A stretch of DNA of 64,000 bases from Paramarasmius palmivorus (taxonomy: Eukaryota; Basidiomycota; Agaricomycetes; Agaricales; Marasmiaceae). Every line of letters begins with the position of its first letter. The stretch's first letter is position 1. The DNA lies in assembly GCA_037176845.1 (NCBI GenBank), contig JAYKXP010000123.1:62001-126000 (forward strand). The letters are read 5' to 3'. Below the pieces are notes generated by a model, which had not been told where the DNA came from, searched no databases, and worked only from the letters and a program-made list of their open reading frames with translations. This document shows, one piece after another, positions 36,719 through 48,150 of the stretch. Position numbers and translations under genes: made by a program.

Positions 36719-38135
36719 TCACCCAATATGCGGGATAAACATCGACCACCGACTATCCCGATATGCACTCATCGGAAGATCCCTCAGCGCCATAAACGCA
36801 CAACATACGCCAAGGAAAACATAACCCGAACGGTCACGAAAACCACAAGGGGTATCCGAACTCAGAAACCCCCGCGCACCGGAGATACGCCGAAGTAGCT
36901 ATTCGGTATGGGATACAATGCACGGCGCCGAAGGGAGCTGCTATACCGTGGACAATGATGTACTGTCTATGTGGAGAGGATCTTCATTAAGGTGTGCCAT
37001 GGGGTCGAAACAGGAAAGAGTGATAGTCGGAAGAATGTGGTGTCACGGAGTCGTTCGGAGAAGTTGTTAGCGTAGATGTAGTCGATAATCGCAAGGACTC
37101 CTTGGCGACATGCGCTCCAGATCGTCTCATTTTGGCTCTCGATTGCATATCTCTCGGTTTGATGCCGATACACTCCACACGAAGCGGCTTATTTCACCAA
37201 AGAAAGTAAGCACCGAGGTTGAGAAGAGCGAAACCGACAGTGATGATTTCGATCTCTGTGATGACGAGGCCTTCTACGGCACGAAAGACGAACCAGGTGG
37301 TCTGAATTACGGCGATGGATTTGAAGACGAAGTCGGCGTGACTTCGGTCTTTGATTTCGTCTTAGCGAGGAATTGGTGAAGGTATCATGCATCCGACGGG
37401 GTGTTGATTAGAGGCGTTTCCTGTATCCCACGATATGAGAAGAATACCAATATAAGAAAGTTGTTGTGAACTGTACCGGAAGGACTTTCCTATGCTGTGT
37501 TGTATTGTTGGTATTCTGTATCGGAAGACAAAAGCAAGATGAGAACGACGCAGTATCGACCAACATCGACAGACGTACCTGAGCTGATGGCAACTGAGGA
37601 TTATGACCAGGTCCCTTCTGCACGTACTCGTGTTGATCGCCAATTTGACTTATCCATCTCTCAAGATCTTCGCTTCTATCTCCCACATATACCGACAAAA
37701 AGGCTCGCCATCATACAGCGTGAAACCTCCCATAATCACAAAGAAGCCGTGAGTCGTTCCCCAGCCGTATTCTGTCAGAAAAGCATTAGCTAGGCACCGG
37801 GAATGAACTTAACACGTACGCTCGAATCTCTTTCGCCTTCTCCCGCTGCCTCATGGCCCATATTATCATAAATTCCGGCGCGAAGACCGCAATAATCATC
37901 AACATTTTGGTAGAAAACAACAGCCGGATGCCATTGCCTGTACCGTTTTCTCATTATCGGAATGTTGGGGTGAATCTCAACCGATGTATGGATAGAAATG
38001 ACCGAGATGCAGCTCCATATCATATCGGTGGAAGCGCGACATCCATTAATGTCGATGCATTCACTGGTATTGTGGTCGAAGGATGCGGTGTCGTTGGTTG
38101 AGAAGATAGCGGAGAAGGTAGGCGAGGAGGAGCAT
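36719..38135 (-). pseudogene. Membrane protein family, copy 4 (inverted, broken)
   Basis: The minus strand keeps landmarks of the family in order: ECIDINGCRASTDMIWSC, then EIHPNIP, APEFMIIWAMRQREKAKEIR in a shifted frame, and YGWGTTHGFFVIMGG. The intron position with TCTGACAG is kept. Then follow a YFLWW segment in which the second Trp is a TGA stop, VYRHQTERYAIES matching the VYWRQTEK region, and the end ALRDLPMSAYR and MFIPHIG before a stop at 36,719-36,721. At least one single-base frameshift (after YQNV), the TGA, and loss of much of the region before the last membrane segments make it a pseudogene. It lies in the opposite orientation to copies 1-3, next to the island of 38.4-46.9 kb. Confidence 0.8.
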
Positions 38136-38782
38136 TGTCAGTGGACGTAGAAGGGATAGAGGAAAACAGAGTTGAGGCCTTTAGTCCATGAGCGTGCTGG
38201 AAAGATTTGTTGGACATTTTCGAGCTGTTGGAAGCGAAAAGGAAGCGACGATGAGAGTACGCTCGAGACGTCGTAAAACGATAAGAGATAACGGCGAGAC
38301 GTAGACGTCATCACCGGAAGACCAGGCAGCGACGTCACTCTGAAAACGATTATTTACAATATTTCTTGGGCTGTCACAGCTACGGTACATAGCCTAAATC
38401 AGTACTTGCTTCTATCCCCACTACCTCCCTCAGCGAGCGAAGATCCTGGACAGCAGCTTCTATCCGTAAGTGGTCTTCTTTCCGCTGTATATTTTCCTCT
38501 GGTTGTAGCTCAAAACAATAGGCATCGTATCAAACATAGACTCTACAAGGTAACGAAAACATGGATTCTCGTTCTACGCGTACAGGTAAGTCGTGATTTA
38601 AGCTCAAACCCCGAAAATCGCGTCGTATCAATCCTGGAATGCTTCGTTTCCGGGTTTTCGCATCAAGACTTCTCCGTTCAAGTCTGCCAATGTCAACAAC
38701 GTATTCTTGGACCTGACCAGGCCTACTGCGATTATCAAGGATTCAGGGAACCTCTTTCCCCAATCCTTTCCATCTGACCACC
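38136..38782. other. Upstream region of copy 4 and left edge of the central island
   Basis: About 38,278-38,350 shares AAGAGATAACGGCGAG and a GACGTCATCACCG stretch with 1,895-1,985. From about 38,400 the composition changes and splice-like sites (GTAAGT at 38,465 and 38,584) precede the first island gene, so this may be its spliced 5' leader. No terminal inverted repeat shared with 46.5-47.0 kb could be found by eye. Confidence 0.3.
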
Positions 38783-40643
38783 ATGCCCAAGGACAAAGCC
38801 CCAAGAAAGGCCGCGAACGACGACGAGGAAACCGACTTTCAGAAGCTCAATCGAGTGCAGACCAGGGCTCGCAATTTACTTACCTACAACTCTGAGAAAC
38901 GCGAACTGGAGGTTGTTCCTTAGTACGTGGATTAATATGTGGTCCTGTGCTTTACTGATTGGTTTCACAGCCCAGCAGATGAACGAGGAGATCCTCTTTC
39001 GCCCGAAGAGGCGGCGCAATTTTTCCTAACCACCAGTCCTTACCAAGCTGTCGAACTGAAGTGCATGTGCAATCAGCCGGCAAGGTGCTTTCAAATCACA
39101 CGCAATTCAGAATCTGTCTTTGCAGGGCACTATGTCGCCTGTTGCGTTCACAAGAAAGGTAGCAAGGACACCTGTCCCTTCTTTCGTACGTATTCCATCT
39201 TGCCTTGAACTACCCAGTAACTGACTGCCGTTTACTTCACCAGGTTCAATCGACAGTATTTACAACAAGGGACCGGTCACCACCTCGTTCTATGGACGTA
39301 TTCCTGGCTGCAGAGACCCGACTCCATCTACCAGCTCGTCTAGAACTGGAGGCCTTCCGACGCCTTCGTCTTCCCCAGTCAAGGCCGAACGCAAGGTTGC
39401 CAAAACACAGTCTCGATGTATCCGCCCCAAGAGAGAACCGAGTGAAGAGGTAGAAATCGTAGGTATAAAGAAAGGTGAGAGCATATGTTGTCTGAAATAC
39501 CGCAAACACGACTAAATGATGTTGACAGCCGGTGTATGTTTTGTTTGCCACAAGCCTGAGATTGCAGGCAAACGGCACGTATGTGACTTGACTCGTATGT
39601 AGGTTCAGTAAGCGCAGATCAAAATGTAAACTTCTTGGGCATTTGCGGGGGTGATAAGGTGCGCGTAACTGTCAAACTTGAAAGAAGGCTTCTCGGCTTC
39701 TTCGGAGCCACTGCTATAAGAATCAAGGCAAAAGGGTATCGTCTTTGTGCTCTTTCTCTTTTTACACCTTCATGTCGCGTCTGTGGTACGAATTTGAAGG
39801 CGAGTTGGTTTGTGAACTGAGGTTTCACCGAAACATCATGAGTTTTGACTCTGATGAAGGCCGTATGGTATCGATTCCATGGTACGTATTTTAGCAAAAA
39901 AAACCATTGGTATTTATCTTGACTGGAATGCCAGGCCCGTTGATTATTACCGTCGCCAACTTCTCCCAGTCGAGGAGGTGGTTCGCCTTGTTTCTCAGGG
40001 TAAAATCAAGGTATTCTGCTTTCACGAAGGCGTTCAAGCAGACATCTCCCTTCGGGACGGGCAGTACCATGTTGGGTGTGGCTGTTCGGAAATCTATAAG
40101 TGCCTCTTTGTCTGTGCGTGTCTCTGTGTTGCTGAACTCACTGTAAATTGATGAATGGACGGTCTAGTGAACCTCAATAGAGTCCGTGATAACGCCCCGT
40201 CGCTCATCATGTACTATCCAAATCCGTCTAGCTTCGGTAAGGGTATTCGTATGGTCCGGTGGGAGGTGGTTGATTTTTTCTTACTACCAGAGAGAAACGA
40301 AGTAGCTCTGGTAAATGAGCCCCGCGACTCTCTGGACGAGGACCTCAATAAGGAGCGACGTTTGCGCCAGGCTGCATCTGCCTCCAAACATACGGTTTCT
40401 GGGAGCTCCAACAAAGGCGCAGAAAAGGATAGCGTCTCAGCCCTTGTTCCTCGTTCTCGCAAACGTGAGCGTTCAAGCTCTGTTGAGGGACTTGGAGGTA
40501 CGAACGGCATCTGTGTTGATTTCTTTCACCTGAAACTTTTCTCAGAGTCTACCAAGAGGCGTGTTATCGATGTTAGCGAGGACGAAGGCAGCTCGGACGT
40601 CGAAGGCGGTTCGGATTCTGACGAACACTCGAGGGTTGAATAA
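38783..40643 (+). CDS. GRF-type zinc-finger protein (multi-exon, middle of model uncertain)
   Basis: Exon 1 (38,783-38,922) starts MPKDKAPRKAANDDEETDF. Exon 2 (38,971-39,185) reads KCMCNQPARCF, GHYVACCVHKKGSKDTCPFF; the CxC...GxYxxC...CxFF arrangement fits a GRF-type zinc finger, a small nucleic-acid-binding fold found in topoisomerase III, endonuclease VIII-like 3 and many retroelement or transposon proteins. Exon 3 (from 39,244) is Ser/Pro/Thr-rich and then reaches CFVCHKPEIAGKRH. Splicing between about 39,460 and 39,700 is unclear. The 3' part is consistent: an exon to 39,881 with WYEFEGELVCELRFHRNIM, then 39,935-40,113, 40,168-40,497 and 40,546-40,643, ending in an acidic tail. It is co-oriented with the dioxygenase gene. 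A role in binding DNA or RNA is inferred. Confidence 0.55.
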
Positions 40644-41443
40644 TCCGTCGTATTTCTTGCAGACGACCCGGGAAACCAACTGAGTTCCGAATGAGAGTAC
40701 GTTTATTACATGTAAAATATCCTAGAAACAGAGCCTGCAGGTTCTACTGTTCTGTCACAGGGTTCAAGTCGTTTGGAAAGTGCGCGTGAATTCGACAACT
40801 TGGCGGCAGGGATTATTGACGGGCTTTGAATACTGCACTGAAGTACTTCTCATAATCGAATAAAGGAGTGAGTAGGGGGCAGCTGAGGTGCGTGAATTCC
40901 CGTATGGCTGCTTTATGGGTGGAATGCGCTGGTGATTGTCGAAGGAAAGGGTTCCGGAATGGGTGGCACTGTCTCGTGCTCGGCTAAAACACGTTCACAC
41001 GAGCACGCGCGTTTGTTGATTGATCAACGTACGCGTCTTTCTCTTGTACCACCACCTTCAGGTAAGTGGCACGTTGATTATGCTCCCCAACTTCCCCTTA
41101 CCAGACCCAGATCTCTTTCTCCAGCTGCTCAGGAACAGCTTCCGCCCCGATGGGGGCTAGCCTGAGCAGCTGGAGGAGGGGATTTGGTTCAGGTAAAGGG
41201 AAGTTGGTGTGCAATCCCCTGCTGCTTTGCAGCGTGCTTACCTTCAAATTTTCAGGAAAGACAGTGGAGACAAGCAGAAGATGCGCTATTTTCTCCGTTC
41301 GGTGCGTTCCTTATACGTTTTTGTGGTTTGGCTGTCCTGACTGCTTCATTGGGTTGAAGCACGCCAAGTTTACGCTACACCCGACAACCCCCCAAGATTC
41401 CCCAACTGCAAACCCACCGGGCTCATCGTGTGGTGAAGAAGAA
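40644..41443. other. Intergenic region between zinc-finger and dioxygenase genes
   Basis: Holds the long hairpin described separately. The reading frame of the next gene is open back to 41,150, so its start could lie upstream of 41,444, but that stretch reads as low-complexity Cys/Phe-rich protein through the hairpin arm and is more likely leader or intron. Confidence 0.35.
41087..41207. repeat. Imperfect inverted repeat, 47 bp arms and 27 bp loop
   Basis: The left arm is 41,087-41,133 and the right arm 41,161-41,207. The ends match exactly (CCAACTTCCC with GGGAAGTTGG, and CCAGCTGCTCAGG with CCTGAGCAGCTGG), with several mismatches in the middle. It could be a small foldback element, a structured leader, or a source of small RNA. 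Confidence 0.6.
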
Positions 41444-42943
41444 ATGGTAGAGCCCGTTTTTGTTCGCCAACGCGTCGACATCGAAGCGCTCATCCAAAGG
41501 GCAGAAGAAGACGCGCTCAGAAACGCTAATGTCGCTGAGGACTTGGGAATACACATTCTGGGCAGCTATTCCCAGCCCGCATCGCATACCTCGTCCACAT
41601 GTACGGCTGAATCTCAGCCTCAAACTATCCGTTCTCCGCTAAACCATGGCCAGAGTCACGCGCACAAAAAGAGAGCCGAGAAGCGACGGGAAAAGCGCAA
41701 GAACGAGCCTGCAGGAAACAGCGAGGACCGGGTTATTCGAGAGGCTATCAAGCCAGCTGCTGTATTGAAGGCAGAATTTGACGGAGGACGGCTCGATGCA
41801 TCAAGGGGGGTGTACACTGGAAACCGAGGCGGAAGGAAGGTGCTTGGGACGCAGAGGGACATCCAAAGGGAGTATGACGTCCAGGAGCTCGTAGACATGG
41901 GTTTTGAGCACGTAACTTGGGATGGAACGTGAGTTTATATGTTTCTTATTGTATTCTTCGCCACTGACTAGACTCCAGCACGGCCAGGCCCATTGTCATC
42001 AACGAAGACTTGGTTATCGGCGTGCTTGCAGGACGTCCACGCAAAGCTGATTTCAAGCAAGACATGGAAGGAATACACAGCTTACTACTACAGAAGGGAA
42101 GACAACACGGCCTTCAGACGCGCGGGGAGGAGGAGGATGACAAACGCGGTGATTTTCCAGCGCGAAGTCGCGGCTACACGATGGGAATGGGGTCTGGCCA
42201 GCCTGTTGTTTTGAACAACGGTGAAGCTGTAAACGGCTTGCTCACAGAATTGGTTCAAGACCAGCGGATAATTCGGCTGAATGGCTATCAAAACGGTGCG
42301 TCCCTGCTTTTCTCCTATGAACATCAATCTAACCAGTTGTAGGTTCGTTTGGCATCTGGGCTGAGCGTATCAAGGCCTGATACGACAACGCAGTTAGCAC
42401 CATGCACAATAACATTACGAAAGAGGACTCTGAACGTGGCCGTAACTTCAAGAAGAGCGCGTTCACTACGATTGCATTCAACTTTGGCGGTAAGGTTCGC
42501 TGCTGGAAACACCAGGACCAGCAAAACCTACCGTTGGGTTGGTGCGCAATCACGGCCCTTGGTCGGTTTGACCCTACGCAGAGTGCTCGCCTCATCCTTT
42601 GGGAGCTCAAGCTCGTTATCGACTTTCCCCCCGGCTCTACTATCCTTATTCCCTCCGCCGTCATCACCCATTCAAACACTCGGATTGCTGAGGGTAAGCT
42701 GTCTCTACTTTGCAGCATTCTCAAGCTCACGATTTTGTAGGAGATGAGCGCACATCTATCACCCAGTACACTGCCGGCGCCATCTTTCGATGGGTAGACG
42801 CTGGTTGCAAAACCGATAAGGCTTTAAAGGCGCATGATGTAGATGCATGGAAGGAACATGAGAGAAAGAAGGGCGCTCCAGTGTCTGAGCGACTGGGTAT
42901 CTTTTCACGGGTAAACGAGGTGCTTTCTAAAGCTGCTAATTGA
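41444..42943 (+). pseudogene. Tet_JBP-like 2-oxoglutarate/Fe(II) dioxygenase gene with one in-frame TGA
   Basis: Exons 41,444-41,928, 41,979-42,295, 42,343-42,693 and 42,741-42,943 join in phase to 452 codons. The N-terminal third is charged, with a basic HKKRAEKRREKRKN stretch, then ELVDMGFEHVTWDGT. The C-terminal domain carries KHQD (HxD), GWCAITALG, WELKLVIDFPPGSTILIPSA, THSNT (distal His) and RTSITQYTAG (candidate 2-oxoglutarate-binding Arg), the pattern expected of the double-stranded beta-helix oxygenases that include TET and JBP enzymes oxidising methylpyrimidines. Codon 280 (42,378-42,380) is TGA just before the HxD motif; a CGA to TGA change is a simple explanation. It could be a recent pseudogene, or an unusual intron may remove the stop. 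The gene is convergent with the MULE gene, 139 bp apart. The family call rests on motifs only. Confidence 0.6.
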
Positions 42944-43082
42944 GTATTACATTGGGTTTGGCTGTTGTAAATGCTACATGTAATTTACATTGTACTATAG
43001 GCCGTTATGGCTCTGCTTCTGTATCAAATGCGATGGCTGTGTACTCTAAAGGTATGAGTTCTGCGTGGTATCAAATTGCTGT

Positions 43083-46000
43083 CTAAGAGTCCGTGAATAA
43101 AGTCTTTGGAACGTACTTGCCGCTTCCTGGTCGTAGTTTACCTGCCTGCTCCGATAGCTTTTGGAGCTCTTCCCCACTCGTCTTGAATGCACTAGCTTGC
43201 TTGTTCATCTTATCCTTCTCCTCATCGATTTTCTGGCTCTTCTTCCTGAGCCTTTCTCGTAGCTTCTCCTTCTCGCTTGGATTAAGTTCACGTTCGTATT
43301 TCGATTCTATGTTGGCAAGTTCATCTATCAATTTGGATATGCTGTTTCGAAGGTTGATTCCTCGGGTTCGTGCTGTGTTCATTCGTTTTTCTGCTTTATC
43401 GAAGTCTTCGTTATGCTTGGTTATTAGACGATCTGGTTCATTGAAATTCTCGTGGTTTCGTTTATCTAGAGGTCAGTTAGTTGGGTGTTTGAGAGTAAAT
43501 AGAATGTTACGCGTTACGTTTTCGTTTGATGGCTTTGGTGGCTGCTTCTGATAAGTGGTTGGTTTTATACAAACGTCGTACCCCTGCAGATTCAAAGGTC
43601 TAGAACAGAGGTGAGTGAAATGTTTGTCTGATACTGTGTATACTGACCTGTAGAAGACCCATTCTATTAAAGTCGAACCGCCGTCCAGACTCAACACCTC
43701 CAACAAGACTCATGGCCTTGCCTTCCAAGTTCACATTTGCGTGGGATGCTTCTACTAGATTGTCGTGAGAGTCCCCTGCCTTCCAGATGTAGAGAGGTAT
43801 CTTGCTGCGCTGCCAGCAGATCGATTCCAAAGCAAATTGACTTTGGACCTTGTTCTCAAGCCAGTCTGTAAGATTATCCAGCGTAAACTGAGTGAAGGCA
43901 AGCATGGAAAAATTATACACACCTATTCCCGTACGTCCACCATCTCTTCGGATAAGTTCCAATGCTCCATCCCAATCTTCGTGTTCAATACAAGCCAAAC
44001 TGTACATAGCTTTCTTGACACGAGAGGGAGTAACGCATTTCTTGACGTTGCGGAAAAAATGCACGGTGCAGAGACGGAAGATACGGTGGAGGTGCTCGTA
44101 TGGGTCTAGATCAGATAGCTTCCTATGCAGTTCGTACAAGTCATATCCTGATCGGGTTTGAGCGATTGCTTGAAGGTGCATTCCCAGTCCTTTCGCCTGT
44201 CCTCCATCTTGATCTCCTGTCCACATCAAAAGGCAACCGTCTTGATCTTGTTCCTTGTTTGAGGATGCGTACAAGTGTCGCCATCGAATAGGATTCCCCG
44301 TATCACCTTGCACAATCTTCTCGATGGTCTGAAAGATTCGAAAGTGTGCAGCAGCACTCTGCTGTGTAACGTAGACCCTGCTGTACACCACCGCTAGTGA
44401 AACAGTATCTTAGAATGGAAGAATTGCACTGAAATGAAACAGTACGTACCAGCTTTTGTGAGCTTGTCCTTTCCCGCTGCAATAAACTCCATCCATATCC
44501 CATTGATGCGTTTAAATGAGATATCACTCTGGCCGTATTGAGTCTGTTGAAGTCGTGAGCTACCCTCCTTAGACTGACAGAAAATAAGGTGTAGGTCGTC
44601 GGATGAGTCGGAGCCTGCAAGATCCTTGTTTGACACGCACTCAATGTGGCGTATGTACTGGGCATCAATAGGGAATTCGTTTCGCTGTATCTCGTATAGA
44701 TGAAGAGCACCTAGTGGGGATTGTAAGCGATAGCTTGAGGTAACGCATACTTGAACGCACCTTCCCAACCTGTACCTTTAGGGAACACCTGGGATTTTAC
44801 TGTCTTGATAAACGACGCAAGATGTGAATGGTTGGACAGAGAGGGGTGTAGGTCGCCAAATGTAGCAGTAGGATTATTTGGGAATACCTTCTTGAGGTGT
44901 GCGCAAGGGATCGGGTGGCGTATAAATCGTCGAGGCGTGAGTTCTGACAGCTCTTCAGACATAGAGCCCAGCAAGTCAAGGATCTGATCACGAAGACGAG
45001 GAGGAGTCTTGGTAGGAAGGGGAATAGGATGGTAGTGGGTCCCACGGACAATCATAAGCGCGTAGGGAAATTGATGACGAAGCTCCTTAACAGGCGTATA
45101 TACGTGAAACTTGACGCCACACTTCATCTTCTCCATGAGAGGCGAATATAAAAAGCCTGTGTCAGGGTCTCGATGTATACGAGCTAAAATTCATCAGCCA
45201 CTGTTTACAAAGGTAAGCATAAAAAACATACGGCAGTTTTTCCGCTGAGACGATATGTTTTCCACCCAGGTGCATTCAGCATCAGGCCCAACATTATACT
45301 CCAATGACGCCTCTTTCTCTAGACGTATTGCTTCCTCCTTGTTGCCAGAGAGAACCGCCTCAATATACGACACGTTGTATGCCTTGTCTATAAGCTGACA
45401 AGAATGCAGACGGCAGGTGTCGGAGTAAAATTCGCACCTAAGAAACGTTCAATTCATGTTCAACTTGCTCAAAACAATGGACGTACATTATAGCAGGCAA
45501 TCCCTGCCAATCCCAACCAAATACGATGCGACCAGGACATTGAGGCTTCTTTGGAGTGTATCCACACTTCAGAGTTTGGTGATGCTGCTGTAAAAAGGCC
45601 TGTTCTTGAGTTGGTGCGTAAGCCACAGGGTCGACGTCTTGCTCTAAAAGGCAGCCGAGGCGTTGTACAGACTGTATGAAAGCTAGCGTCTTCTCAAAGA
45701 GCTCCCGAGAAGGACAGTCGCCTTCTTTCCAGTGATCGTATTCCCGAGAAAGTCGCTCTCTGAGCAGCTCGCGAGACGCTGCATTATGCCCTGCAGAGAC
45801 TTGATCCCTGTCAACATACGGACAGATCCTGATGCCATGACCTGAATACAGCGGTAAGTTTACTGTAGAAATACCGTACTCAAAATGCACCCACACGTCC
45901 GATATTCATACGTGCAATCCACCTCGCCATTTCCAAGAAGTCGGTGTCTAATCCGCTTCTTCTGGATAGACCCAGGGTCCCCATGAGCGTAGACAATGTC

Positions 46001-46489
46001 TCGAAGCGGCGAGTGCCAATTATCAGGATCGCACTTGATGAGGTACCCAATGCCGTTCTCTGAGCTCTGTGGGAATTCAAGGTAGGTGCCGTTTTCGTAG
46101 TGATAGAGCTTGTCACAGATATTCTGGTTTGTTGCTTTGACCTTGGTATCTATTCGGGTAGGTTTGTCTTCTAGTGTATCTGAAAAGACGTATCGTTTGG
46201 ATGGGGACTGTGGAGGAGAGGAAATGGCCGGAATTGAAGTTTGTGATGGTGTTGACGGATTCGAGTTCGTCCGGCTTGCGGGAGGCGTTGGCAAATGGGT
46301 CGAAATAGATAGAGAGGATGCTGAACATCCTGGATTACTCGTAGGACTGGAGACAAAGCGAGAAATCAAGTTTGCGAGTTCGGAAGGTAGGATGGCGCCG
46401 GATTGTACGCAGGTGTTGAGGGAATTAATGAGATCGGTAGGATTGATTGAGCAAGAAGCTTCTTGCTCGTTAAGAGTTGGCGAGGACAT
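43083..46489 (-). CDS. Mutator-like (MULE) DDE transposase, 9 exons, about 997 aa, intact
   Basis: Exons on the minus strand: 46,489-45,895, 45,841-45,487, 45,437-45,232, 45,183-44,761, 44,710-44,450, 44,393-43,923, 43,865-43,648, 43,599-43,518 and 43,465-43,083. They sum to 2,994 nt, exactly 998 codons, with no stop. The N-terminus is Ser/Pro-rich. Zinc-binding-like parts follow: RTCHGIRICPY near residue 200 and Cys/His-rich segments up to KMKCGVKFHV and IVRGTHYHPIP, resembling WRKY-GCM1/FAR1-type fingers. Catalytic candidates of the RNase H-like core are Asp589 (SDISFK), Asp674 (WTGDQDGGQAKG) and Glu809 (NLVEASH), with the MULE hallmark CxxH...N (CTVHFFRN, residues 722-729) between the second and third. 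The C-terminus is a charged coiled coil (ERELNPSEKEKLRERLRK). It would cut and paste a MULE element; no matching terminal repeats were seen nearby. Confidence 0.82.
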
Positions 46490-47250
46490 TGGAATACATA
46501 AATTAGAATAAAATAATAAAGCTGAAAGAGCGAGGTGGTGGTCGTGAACGAAGCGAAAGACGAGAATCTATAATTCCAGCGAGCTTTTGCCAGAGCTCGG
46601 AATGTTGGGTATCGATGAAAAACAGACGTTATCTTGACACTGACAGCCTCAAGAAGACAGAAGAACCCAGACCCAAGTTAGAGTGGGGGATCGTCGCAGA
46701 AGAATGAGGTGCCGGATTTGGCTACAGGAAGCCTGAAGATGGAAATCACTGTCACACTAAACAAAAACAATGTTTTGATTTTGCTATTTACAAAAATGGA
46801 CATGACCGACGTCATTGAAACGACCGACTGGCCGAAATCTTACAGATCTCGCCGAGCTCGAGTCACGAGTATACGACGTCTCGAGTGTCCTCTGAGCGAC
46901 GATGGATGAAGAAAATTTGTGCCATGTAAGGATGACAGGTGATGTCATTCAATTGACACTCGGCTCCGAGCTTCTCCGCGATTTAGGTTCTTTTCTCTTT
47001 CACTCCCAGCCGCTGAGGTAGCAATTTCATCCTGCATGTCCTCTTTTCCTCGTCGACCTGGATCCAACAACGTTCGGAATAACCATTCCCGTGGTTCATC
47101 ACATCACCGAGCTCTCCGCACCAAGATCTGTGTGTTTGCAGCAAGTATCCGAGCAGTGGGACGAATCTTGAGAAGACTCTGGCGATTCTTGGTGCGAGGC
47201 AAGTATTTGGTTCACATCTTGCTCCCTGAACCATCCCAACCTCATTTATC
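46490..47250. other. 5' flank of MULE gene, no gene supported
   Basis: Presumed promoter of the transposase. A TGACGTCA-like site occurs within CCGACGTCATTG near 46,810, and a run of short repeats of TCGAG/CTCGA lies at 46,850-46,890. I could not find an inverted copy of any part of 38.3-38.5 kb here. Confidence 0.3.
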
Positions 47251-47257
47251 AGTGAAA

Positions 47258-48150
47258 CATTTGTTCTTATATCCGCCAATTCCCTTCGACCTGGTTCAGC
47301 CTACACCGCTCCTCCAACTCACTCCCTTCGACACAACGACTGCCGCAGATGTGTACTTCGCCATCAAAAGGGCTTCTGTGTCGATGCCTCCCCCTTTCCT
47401 TCCTAATCAGCGCTCTTCTGCCGACAAGAAACGTCTCAAAATTACACACCCTCACACTAACTCCCTTTCACAGTTCCCGTGTCCTCTTGTTTGGAATGCT
47501 ATCGTTCGGAGTGAAGGGCCTCCTTTCATCCTCTTGGTCCATCCCATCCCCGCATCACCGACTTCAACGCCCTAGGATTGAGGTCTGCCGCTATCCACTA
47601 TCCGAACACGAAGATTGGTCATAAAGCAGGAATGCGGTGTTGTGAAGAGTATTGAGCAGAGTTGTAGTCGGGTATGAGTGCGAGGCGAGTTATCGATCTA
47701 TGTTTTCGATACAATAACAATCCTAACGTCGTTTTTTAGTGTAATTCTCACCCTTATATCCGCCAACTCCCTACACAGCCTACATCCGTCCTCGAACTCG
47801 CCTGTCTCGACGCAACGACTGTTCATACGCATGCTGCCGATGTGTTCGGTTCCAGCAGGTCCCACGGGCTGCTCCCCCCTCCTCTTTCCGCTCTCCTGCC
47901 GACAGGAAACGTGCCAAGATCAAACACTCCCACTCTCACTACCAGCCGCCCATTCACAACTTCTGTATCCTTTTATCCATTTCTACCCTGATATGCTATC
48001 ATTCAGAATGAATAGTCTACTTTCATCCTCTCGGTTCATTACGTCCCACACCGCCGACTTTAAAGATCGATTTTTGCAACTATGGAGCATTCAAACAGGA
48101 AGACTAGTCGTAGAAGAGGTACGGATGTTGTCTAGTGAAGAGTGTCGATG
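47258..48150 (+). repeat. Local tandem duplication (about 480 bp offset), two diverged copies
   Basis: 47,258-47,520 and 47,742-48,010 share the same succession: ATATCCGCCAA, CAACGACTG, CTGCCGACA, and a C-rich tract. In both copies one frame gives a short Cys-containing peptide (HNDCRRCVLRHQKGFC in the first; NDCSYACCRCVRF in the second), which vaguely recalls CxxC fungal fingers. The frames are not open beyond that, so these look like degenerate duplicates. Confidence 0.45.

Noticed and set aside
39635..39820. Short plus-strand frame with CRVCG, possible zinc-binding protein
   Set aside because: The overlapping +2 frame runs on in phase through WYEFEGELVCEL into the next exon and ends with the gene at 40,643; this frame stops soon and does not join.
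43093..43551. Plus-strand 152-codon Ser/Phe/Leu-rich frame
   Set aside because: It is the antisense shadow of the charged coiled-coil C-terminus of the transposase gene.
38300..47000. Terminal inverted repeats for the whole 38.4-46.9 kb island
   Set aside because: Short shared words (TATTTACAA, CTGTCACA, GTCATCACC) occur on both sides but not in consistent inverted order, so boundaries are not claimed.
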